Shown here one piece after another: positions 1-4,499 of a DNA stretch of 5,351 nt (the first letter of the stretch is position 1; the number at the start of each line of letters is the position of its first letter). The notes under the pieces were generated by a model. The model made no database searches. It saw only the letters and a program-made list of their open reading frames with translations, and was not told the origin of the DNA. Both the position numbers and the translations under genes were made by a program. This DNA comes from Bacillota bacterium. GTDB lineage: Bacteria > Bacillota > Clostridia > Christensenellales > CAG-138. The stretch lies in assembly GCA_023435855.1 (NCBI GenBank), contig JAEZLG010000253.1:1-5351 (forward strand), in the 5' to 3' direction.

Positions 1-613
1 GTTTCCAGTCGTTTACGATACGTGCGATGACGTCGCCGTCGGCAGATAGGGAAAGGGCCTCCTTAACCGCGTTATATAACGGTGTTTTTTTGAGGCGCCC
101 GTCGCTTTGCCTTGTAAAGTCTTGCACGAGCCGAATACCAATCCAGTAACCGCTGCCCTCGTCGCTGCCGATAGCGTGGTGCCAGCCGCCGCAGCGTTTG
201 CTTTCACCCGCGGCATTTCGCCCAAAGCCCATAGAGCCGGTACCGGCTATGATGTTGATACCCGACGCGCCTGCCATAGCGCCGGCAAGCGCGTTTTCAC
301 AATCGTTGCCAACCGTGTGCGGTATATCAAGGAGTGCAGCCCTCACCGCCGCGCGAATAGGATCCTCATCGTCCTTGATATCACCATAGCCGCCGCAAGC
401 AACGAATGCGTAAGCAATATCCCCGGGTTTTATACCGGCTTTCTTTAAGATATCGGAAAGCCCCTCTGCAAGTACGCGCGTTACACCGTCAAGCCCGCAT
501 TGAAGGTAATGGCTTGTTGGCTTAAGACTTTCTGCGAGTACGCGCCCGGCATGGTCACAAAGCACAAAGCCTGTTTTTGTGCCTCCTCCGTCGATTCCCA
601 AAAAAAGCTTCAT
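1..613 (-). CDS. BadF/BadG/BcrA/BcrD-family sugar kinase (N-acetylglucosamine kinase-like), C-terminus cut by window edge
   Basis: This is a cytoplasmic ATP-dependent kinase of the ASKHA fold. Reading leftward from the ATG at 613-611, 204 codons stay open to the window edge; family members usually have about 300-330 residues, so roughly the last third is missing. Visible motifs are the N-terminal phosphate-1 loop GIDGGGTKT (residues 6-14), NDCENALAGA (103-112), the glycine-rich AGTGSMGFG (123-131) and GGWHHAIGSDEGSGYWIG (142-159). The last of these is the hallmark of the GlcNAc/glucosamine kinase branch. The DGGGTKT loop argues against the dehydratase-activator branch of the superfamily, which carries a 4Fe-4S cluster. 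The start is supported by GGAGG eight bases upstream and an ATGA overlap with the stop of the LacI-family gene, so the two are probably translated from one mRNA. The family is well supported. The sugar is not: GlcNAc, glucosamine or another hexose released by the neighbouring GH4 enzyme are all possible. Confidence 0.88.
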   Translation of the reverse strand, partial: MKLFLGIDGGGTKTGFVLCDHAGRVLAESLKPTSHYLQCGLDGVTRVLAEGLSDILKKAGIKPGDIAYAFVACGGYGDIKDDEDPIRAAVRAALLDIPHTVGNDCENALAGAMAGASGINIIAGTGSMGFGRNAAGESKRCGGWHHAIGSDEGSGYWIGIRLVQDFTRQSDGRLKKTPLYNAVKEALSLSADGDVIARIVNDWK

Positions 614-626
614 TTTTCGTTCCTCC
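610..626 (-). promoter_or_regulatory. ATGA stop/start overlap with ribosome binding site inside the upstream gene
   Basis: On the minus strand the kinase SD sequence GGAGG (626-622) lies within the last codons of the LacI-family gene. The kinase ATG (613-611) shares bases with the repressor's TGA stop (612-610). This arrangement usually gives translational coupling, so kinase synthesis should follow repressor synthesis. No separate promoter for the kinase is apparent. Confidence 0.8.
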
Positions 627-1623
627 GTAAAGATGTGCGAAGAATCAGCTCCGTCGGGAAAAGTATTTTCCTCTTACAACCGCCGCGCCCGTTTATCATA
701 TCCATAAGACGCTGCACTGCAGCAACGCCAATTTCATGCGTAGGGATGCCGATTGTGGTCAGCGGTGGTGCCATATGTGCGCTTAAGCTAATGTTGTTAA
801 AGCCAATCACGCCCACGTCTTCAGGACAACGAAGCCCCATGGCGTAGAGCGTGCCGAAGACAGCGGAAGCAAGGGAGTCACTGCCCGCAAAAATTGCGTC
901 CGGCGGTGCACTTAGCGACATCAGATCGCGCGTCTGAACGGCGCAGAGGTTAAGATCCCACGCACAGTCTTTCACCAGCGATTCGTCATATGTAAGCCCT
1001 GCGCGGCGCAGCGCCTCGCGGTAGGTAACAAGACGGATGGAATCGGAAAAAGGCTCGTTGGGCGAGCTGCCGCTGATGATGGCGATACGTCTGTAGCCAT
1101 GGTCAAGGAGGCAGCGCATCACCTTCCAATTCGCCTCGACGTGGTCAAAGCCGACGCCGTCAAACTGATAATCCGCCTCATCGTTATCGATGAACACAAC
1201 GTTGGGTATATTTGCCCCGATGTGATCGAGCATGGCTTTGGGCACTCGCTCCATCAGAAAAACGCCCGAAAGCCCGGCGTTAAAGAGCTCCTCCAGTACC
1301 ACCGGGTTTTTCAGCTCATTATAATTGCGTATCACGGAAATGACCGCACCCTGTCTGTCGCATTCCTCCTCCGCCGCGGCAAGGATGGCCATGAAGAAAG
1401 GATCGGAATACTTTTCTGCGGTCAGTGCTAAAATGCAGCCGAGCTTAATGCGCTCCTGCCTGCGCCGAGCCGGCTTTCTTATATAACCAAGCCGCGCTGC
1501 AACAGCCTCAACGTTTTGCCTTGTCTGCAGCGTAGTTTTAAACCCTGTATCGCCGGAAAGTATCCTCGATACTGTGGTAATGGAAACGCCCGCTTCCTGT
1601 GCGACCTCCCGAATATTCGCCAT
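610..1623 (-). CDS. LacI/GalR-family transcriptional repressor, EbgR/MsmR-like
   Basis: This 337-residue DNA-binding repressor is presumed to control this locus in response to a sugar. Residues 1-48 form the LacI helix-turn-helix (IREVAQEAGVSITTVSRIL, 4-22), with recognition-helix positions I15, T16 and R20. Residues 58-331 fit the periplasmic-binding-protein-like effector domain, including IKLGCILAL (59-67), GYRRIAIISG (176-185), DAIFAGSDSLASAVF (242-256) and DVGVIGFNN (269-277). The hinge reads GYIRKPARRRQE, with arginine (R55) where most family members carry the DNA-intercalating leucine. The start was placed at ATG 1623-1621 because it has an ideal AGGAGG SD and begins exactly at the conserved MANIREVA N-terminus. 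An in-frame ATG further upstream would add 44 residues not seen in the family and would run through the operator and promoter. It is the first gene of a two-gene operon with the kinase and is divergent from the GH4 gene. The operator over its own predicted transcription start suggests autoregulation. Overall sequence character resembles EbgR-type regulators of galactoside genes, but the effector is unknown. Confidence 0.93.
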   Translation of the reverse strand: MANIREVAQEAGVSITTVSRILSGDTGFKTTLQTRQNVEAVAARLGYIRKPARRRQERIKLGCILALTAEKYSDPFFMAILAAAEEECDRQGAVISVIRNYNELKNPVVLEELFNAGLSGVFLMERVPKAMLDHIGANIPNVVFIDNDEADYQFDGVGFDHVEANWKVMRCLLDHGYRRIAIISGSSPNEPFSDSIRLVTYREALRRAGLTYDESLVKDCAWDLNLCAVQTRDLMSLSAPPDAIFAGSDSLASAVFGTLYAMGLRCPEDVGVIGFNNISLSAHMAPPLTTIGIPTHEIGVAAVQRLMDMINGRGGCKRKILFPTELILRTSLRRNEK

Positions 1624-1627
1624 AATT

Positions 1628-1634
1628 CCCTCCT
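1628..1634 (-). promoter_or_regulatory. Ribosome binding site of the LacI-family gene (decides start)
   Basis: The minus strand reads AGGAGGG and then AATT before the ATG at 1623-1621. This strong SD sequence fixes the translation start at the conserved N-terminus rather than at the in-frame ATG near 1755. Confidence 0.85.
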
Positions 1635-1646
1635 GTTTAGTAAACA
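1634..1646. promoter_or_regulatory. Operator-like palindrome O1 (TGTTTAGTAAACA)
   Basis: This is a perfect 13-bp palindrome with a single central base pair (TGTTTA-G-TAAACA), directly downstream of the repressor gene's -10 box and covering its predicted transcription start near 1639. It also abuts the SD sequence. An 11-of-13 copy in opposite orientation lies at 1758-1770. The size, symmetry and placement fit a LacI-family operator. That the adjacent repressor binds it is inferred. Unlike many LacI-family operators, it lacks a central CG. Confidence 0.7.
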
Positions 1647-1674
1647 TTATAGCGATGTATGATATGAATTGCAA
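1646..1674 (-). promoter_or_regulatory. Sigma-A-type promoter of the repressor-kinase operon
   Basis: Read on the minus strand, TTGCAA (1674-1669) is followed by exactly 17 bases and then a perfect TATAAT (1651-1646). Transcription should start near 1639, giving a leader of only about 16 nt before the repressor ATG. The -10 box abuts operator O1, so a bound repressor would block initiation. Confidence 0.68.
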
Positions 1675-1691
1675 GGAATAAATTCCGCAAT
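1668..1691. repeat. Inverted repeat between the divergent promoters (ATTGC / GGAAT-AA-ATTCC / GCAAT)
   Basis: The core is a perfect dyad, GGAAT (1675-1679), AA, ATTCC (1682-1686). It is flanked by a second matching pair, ATTGC (1668-1672) and GCAAT (1687-1691), offset by two extra A residues on the left. The left part overlaps the -35 box of the repressor promoter, and the element ends five bases before the -35 box of the GH4 promoter. It shares no sequence with O1/O2, so it could be the site of a different regulator, or it could be chance in an AT-rich spacer. Confidence 0.4.
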
Positions 1692-1696
1692 CCCCC

Positions 1697-1725
1697 TTTA
1701 CAAAACTATCGGTTCGGCATACAAT
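1697..1725 (+). promoter_or_regulatory. Sigma-A-type promoter of the GH4-transporter operon
   Basis: TTTACA (1697-1702) and TACAAT (1720-1725) each match the consensus boxes in five of six positions and are separated by exactly 17 bases. Transcription is expected to begin near 1732, giving a leader of roughly 70 nt that carries operator O2. A lone operator half-site, TAAACA (1731-1736), coincides with the predicted start. Confidence 0.66.
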
Positions 1726-1750
1726 ACAGGTAAACATATACGAAGAATAA

Positions 1751-1776
1751 TTCAATTCTTTTACTAAACAATTGAA
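1751..1776 (+). promoter_or_regulatory. AU-rich leader hairpin enclosing operator O2
   Basis: TTCAATT (1751-1757) and AATTGAA (1770-1776) are perfect complements. Inside them, after a C-C mismatch, TTT (1759-1761) can pair with AAA (1766-1768), leaving a UACU loop. The dyad has almost the same centre (1763.5) as O2 (1764). It can be read as an extended operator in DNA or as a weak stem in the leader RNA, ending about 12 bases before the SD sequence. Stability is low because it is nearly all A-U. Confidence 0.35.
1758..1770. promoter_or_regulatory. Operator-like site O2, inverted near-copy of O1
   Basis: TTTACTAAACA (1760-1770) is the exact reverse complement of 11 bases of O1; only the outer two positions of the 13-bp palindrome differ. 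Its centre is 124 bp from that of O1, close to twelve helical turns, which would allow DNA looping by a tetrameric LacI-type protein. It lies at about +27 to +39 of the predicted GH4 transcript, so a bound repressor would act as a roadblock or loop anchor rather than by covering the promoter. Confidence 0.65.
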
Positions 1777-1788
1777 GTTTCATCAACG

Positions 1789-1793
1789 AAAGG
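1789..1793 (+). promoter_or_regulatory. Weak ribosome binding site of the GH4 gene
   Basis: Only AAAGG is present, seven bases before the ATG at 1801, whereas every other gene in the window has GGAGG or better. No better SD or competing start lies nearby, and the protein begins with the expected nucleotide-binding strand, so the start is still well supported. Confidence 0.6.
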
Positions 1794-1800
1794 CATTCCT

Positions 1801-3126
1801 ATGAAAAAATTTGTTTTTATCGGAGCAGGTTCCTTGGATTTTACACGCGACCTCGTTCGCGACCTATTGACGTTTCCTGCCTTTGACGACTGTGAGCTAA
1901 TGCTCATGGACATCAACGAAAAGCGCCTTTCCTATGCCAAGCGCGGCGTACAGCGCATTGTAGACGCGAGCGGCAGTCATGCGGTCGTCAAGGCAACCAC
2001 CGATCGTCGCGAGGCGCTTCGCGACGCGGACGGCGTGCTTATCACGGTGCTGCAGGGCGGCGTTGAGGTATGGCGGCATGATATCGAAATACCCATGAAA
2101 TACGGCGTGGACATCTGTGTGGGTGATACGCGCGGCCCCTCCGGCATTTTCCGTTTCCTTCGCACCGCACCGGTACTTTTGGGTATGATTCGAGACATTG
2201 AGGAACTTTGTCCCAACGCCATCGTGCTCAACTACACAAATCCTATGGCTATGCTCGTTAGTTTCCTGCAGGCGCAGACCAAGGTAAGTGTGACGGGGCT
2301 TTGCCACAGCGTGCAGGGCACGGCGGAGATGCTGGCGGGCTGGCTCAATATTGCACCCGAAAAGCTCGATTATACCTGCTTTGGCATCAACCATCAAGCA
2401 TTTTACCTTTCGCTCACATCGGGCGGCGAGGATATGTACCCGAAGCTATTTGAAGCCATCAAACGCCCCGAAGTGGCAAATGAGGAGCCCGTACGCATTG
2501 AAATGCTCAAATACCTCAAATACTTTCCCACGGAATCCTCCGGACATAACTCGGAGTATAACCCATGGTTCCGCAAACGCCCGGATTTAATCGAGAAATA
2601 CTGTACGCACGGCACCGGCTGGAACCCGGGCGAGCACGCCTACATACTTAAGGAGTACCTAGAGCGTGAACATACGTGGGAGGCTGAGTATACAACTTGG
2701 CTCGAACATGGCAAAGTGGAGCTTGATCGCGGCGACGAATACGCCTCGCGCATTTTCAACGCGATCTACGGGGACCATACGCCTTTCACTTTTAACGCAA
2801 ACCTGCGTAACCACGGCTATATCACCAACATCGATGAAGGCGCCTGCGTGGAGGTGCCTGTCGAGGCAGACAAAAACGGCATCCGCGTTTTGGGGCGTTA
2901 TACGCTGCCGCAGCATCTTTCGGCCCTTGTAGCCAACTCCGCTAAGCTTGAGGAGCTTGCCGTGCGCGCCGCCATTGAAGGAGATCCCGAAAAAGTATTT
3001 CAAGCGATCCTGTTCGACCCGCTGACCGCCAGTGTATGCAGCATGGAGGAAATCCACCGGATGGTGCAGGAGATGCTTGATAAAAACGCACCCTATCTTG
3101 GGTACTTCAAAACTCTTAAAATCTAA
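1801..3126 (+). CDS. melA: Glycoside hydrolase family 4, alpha-galactosidase (MelA-like)
   Basis: This 441-residue cytoplasmic glycosidase probably releases alpha-linked galactose, or a related sugar, from imported oligosaccharides. GH4 enzymes work by an NAD+-dependent oxidation-elimination mechanism at C3 with a divalent metal, usually Mn2+. The N-terminal Rossmann segment carries the NAD+ loop FIGAGS (6-11) and an acidic residue ending strand 2 (MDI, D37). Next come NYTNPM (144-149), the family signature CHSVQGT (168-174) and GINHQAFYL (195-203). C168 and H198 are the expected metal ligands. Further MelA-like blocks are YFPTESSGHNSEYNPWF (241-257), DEYASRIFNAI (312-322) and LPQHLSAL (369-376). 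CHSV distinguishes alpha-galactosidases from the CHEV (alpha-glucosidase, LplD-like) and CN-P (6-phosphoglycosidase) branches. As recalled from memory, E. coli MelA shares many of these blocks, and the length is normal. It heads the transporter operon and is probably under O1/O2 control. Exact substrate is uncertain because the linked kinase is not a galactokinase. Confidence 0.9.
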   Translation: MKKFVFIGAGSLDFTRDLVRDLLTFPAFDDCELMLMDINEKRLSYAKRGVQRIVDASGSHAVVKATTDRREALRDADGVLITVLQGGVEVWRHDIEIPMKYGVDICVGDTRGPSGIFRFLRTAPVLLGMIRDIEELCPNAIVLNYTNPMAMLVSFLQAQTKVSVTGLCHSVQGTAEMLAGWLNIAPEKLDYTCFGINHQAFYLSLTSGGEDMYPKLFEAIKRPEVANEEPVRIEMLKYLKYFPTESSGHNSEYNPWFRKRPDLIEKYCTHGTGWNPGEHAYILKEYLEREHTWEAEYTTWLEHGKVELDRGDEYASRIFNAIYGDHTPFTFNANLRNHGYITNIDEGACVEVPVEADKNGIRVLGRYTLPQHLSALVANSAKLEELAVRAAIEGDPEKVFQAILFDPLTASVCSMEEIHRMVQEMLDKNAPYLGYFKTLKI

Positions 3127-3131
3127 GGAGG
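3126..3131 (+). promoter_or_regulatory. Ribosome binding site of the sugar-binding lipoprotein gene
   Basis: AGGAGG overlaps the last base of the GH4 TAA stop and lies nine bases before the ATG at 3141. The intergenic distance is only 14 bases, so the two genes are cotranscribed. Confidence 0.85.
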
Positions 3132-3140
3132 AAAGACGAA

Positions 3141-4442
3141 ATGAAAAAGCTTTTGAGCCTCGTACTTGTCCTGGCGTTCGTTTTGAGCGTCTCGGCTTGT
3201 ACTCCGACCGTGCCGGGAACTAAGGATAATCCCACGGGCGGCACAGCAGGCGGCGCTAATGTCGAGCTGGTCATTTGGGGCCATCAGGAGGAATCTTGGA
3301 ACAACTCGTATCGCGCGATTGCGGATGCATTCATGGCGGACAATCCTGATATCAAAATCAAGTATGAATTTTTCCCTTATGATGAATTCGAATCCAAAGT
3401 GCAGACATCGTTGATCTCCAAAAGCGGCGGCGCCGACATTTATGAGATATGGGGCGGCTGGGGTGTAGATTATGCTTCAACCGGTGCACTGGCGGCTATG
3501 CCGGACGCGATGGGTGACGAGATCCGCAACGACGCTTACCCCAGCACCTACGGTGCGCTTGAGTATGACGGCAAGCTTTACGGCATGCCTATGGAGTTCA
3601 ACATAGAGTGCGGCGGACTGCTCGTTAACAACAAGCTCCTTGCTGCAAACGGCCTCACCGTTCCTACCACTTGGGATGACCTTATAGCCGAAGCAAAGAA
3701 AGCGGTTGTGACGGAAAACGGCATTATGACAACCAAAGGCTTCGATTTTGTGGGATGGGATGGCGTTCCGTACCTGTTCACCTCCATGATCCTTTCGCAG
3801 GGCGCCAATTACCTCAATGAGGACGGCAGCTTCAATTTCACGAGCAGCGAGGCAAAGAAGGCATTTTCTACACTTGCAGACCTTGTGCTCAAGGATGGTG
3901 TGACCGACCTCTCCGGTCTTACGGATGACAGCGGCCTTGAGGGCTACCAACAGTTGTTTGCCGATCAGGCGGTGTTTGTACCCCGCGGCCCATGGTCAAT
4001 CGCGGAAGGTATTTCCACCTTCGGACTGACTTATAATGAGGATTTCAGCTATGTGCCTATGCCGTGGTATAGCGATAAGGCCGGATTCGCGGCGGAAACC
4101 GGCTGGTCGTTTGCTGTCAACGCCTCGAGCGATAAGCAGGAGGCAGCGTTCCGCTTCCTCGAGTACTTCTTCTCTGACAGCGTCATCATGCAGAACAACG
4201 TAGCCTGCGGTCAGATACCTGCTAAAAAGTCGGTAGCGCAAAGTGCCGAGTATCTCGAACAGTTCCCGTTTGCGGAACCTCTCGTGGGTATTCTCGATAA
4301 GGCACAGTTCATAGGCTATTTCAACACCGACCAATTCAAGGAAATCGTTAATGCAGTGTTCCTCGATTATTGCACGGGCGGTATTTATGCAAGCGTTGAC
4401 GATGCCATGGCGGCACTTGAGACGAAGCTTTCCGAAATGTAA
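3141..4442 (+). CDS. ABC sugar transporter substrate-binding lipoprotein (family 1, UgpB/MsmE type)
   Basis: This 433-residue extracytoplasmic solute-binding protein captures the oligosaccharide for the CUT1-type importer. Residues 1-19 are a lipoprotein signal peptide: K2-K3, a leucine/valine-rich core and lipobox VSAC, with C20 as the lipidated cysteine. A flexible linker rich in T, G and P (21-40) leads to the mature domain, which starts with VELVIWGHQEE (41-51). Family landmarks are LYGMPMEFNIECGGLLVNNK (146-165), the FADQAVFVPRGPWSIAEG block (273-290) and GWSFAVNASSDKQEAAFRFL (321-340). Many tryptophans (W46, W105, W108, W206, W285, W309, W322) are candidates for stacking against sugar rings. 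It follows the GH4 gene by 14 bases and precedes the permease by 57 bases that contain a strong hairpin. Length and domain order are normal. The ligand cannot be read from the sequence; the GH4 neighbour suggests an alpha-linked oligosaccharide. Confidence 0.93.
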   Translation: MKKLLSLVLVLAFVLSVSACTPTVPGTKDNPTGGTAGGANVELVIWGHQEESWNNSYRAIADAFMADNPDIKIKYEFFPYDEFESKVQTSLISKSGGADIYEIWGGWGVDYASTGALAAMPDAMGDEIRNDAYPSTYGALEYDGKLYGMPMEFNIECGGLLVNNKLLAANGLTVPTTWDDLIAEAKKAVVTENGIMTTKGFDFVGWDGVPYLFTSMILSQGANYLNEDGSFNFTSSEAKKAFSTLADLVLKDGVTDLSGLTDDSGLEGYQQLFADQAVFVPRGPWSIAEGISTFGLTYNEDFSYVPMPWYSDKAGFAAETGWSFAVNASSDKQEAAFRFLEYFFSDSVIMQNNVACGQIPAKKSVAQSAEYLEQFPFAEPLVGILDKAQFIGYFNTDQFKEIVNAVFLDYCTGGIYASVDDAMAALETKLSEM

Positions 4443-4449
4443 CATGTAT

Positions 4450-4473
4450 GGCGGGCGGAACGTTCCGCCCGCC
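4450..4473 (+). terminator. GC-rich intercistronic hairpin (leaky terminator or mRNA 3'-end stabiliser)
   Basis: GGCGGGCGGAAC (4450-4461) is followed immediately by its exact reverse complement (4462-4473), a perfect 24-nt palindrome. As RNA it can form a stem of ten pairs, nine of them G-C if the loop is ACGU. Only CUUUCCC follows, so the U-tract is too poor for efficient intrinsic termination. Placed seven bases after the binding-protein stop and well before the permease SD, it resembles the hairpins that protect binding-protein mRNA and lower permease expression in ABC operons such as malE-malF. The hairpin is directly visible; its effect is inferred. Confidence 0.6.
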
Positions 4474-4487
4474 CTTTCCCATTTACC

Positions 4488-4492
4488 GGAGG
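4488..4492 (+). promoter_or_regulatory. Ribosome binding site of the permease gene
   Basis: GGAGG lies seven bases before the ATG at 4500-4502. It is outside the upstream hairpin, so permease translation should start independently on read-through transcripts. Confidence 0.82.
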
Positions 4493-4499
4493 CCGTTCT

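Noticed and set aside
107..847. Plus-strand open frames (107-448, 500-847) opposite the kinase and repressor genes
   Set aside because: The minus strand carries conserved kinase and LacI-family motifs throughout, so the plus-strand frames are shadows.
1731..1736. TAAACA at the predicted GH4 transcript start as a third full operator
   Set aside because: Only one half-site matches; the other half has no resemblance to the palindrome, so it is noted only as a lone half-site.
1624..1755. N-terminal extension of the LacI-family reading frame up to an ATG at 1755
   Set aside because: The extra 44 residues lack family similarity, would overlap the operator and promoter, and have no SD; the ATG at 1623 has an ideal SD and begins at the conserved N-terminus.
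1773..1782. TGAAGTTTCA as a possible catabolite-repression (cre) site
   Set aside because: The central CG of the cre consensus is missing and the dyad is only four bases per arm.
1897..2397. Minus-strand open frame of 166 codons inside the GH4 gene
   Set aside because: It lies wholly antisense to a clearly recognisable GH4 protein, shows no family motif, and is the kind of frame produced by third-position GC bias.
3032..3223. Small plus-strand frame crossing the GH4/binding-protein junction
   Set aside because: It is out of frame with both real genes, whose ends and SD signal are clear, and it has no SD of its own.
3477..4445. Minus-strand open frames (3477-3950 and 3996-4445) opposite the binding-protein gene
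   Set aside because: Both are antisense shadows of a well-supported lipoprotein gene and show no recognisable domain.
4450..4477. Strong intrinsic terminator ending the operon after the binding-protein gene
   Set aside because: Only three U residues follow the stem, interrupted by C, and the next gene is the functionally matched permease with its own SD, so full termination is unlikely.
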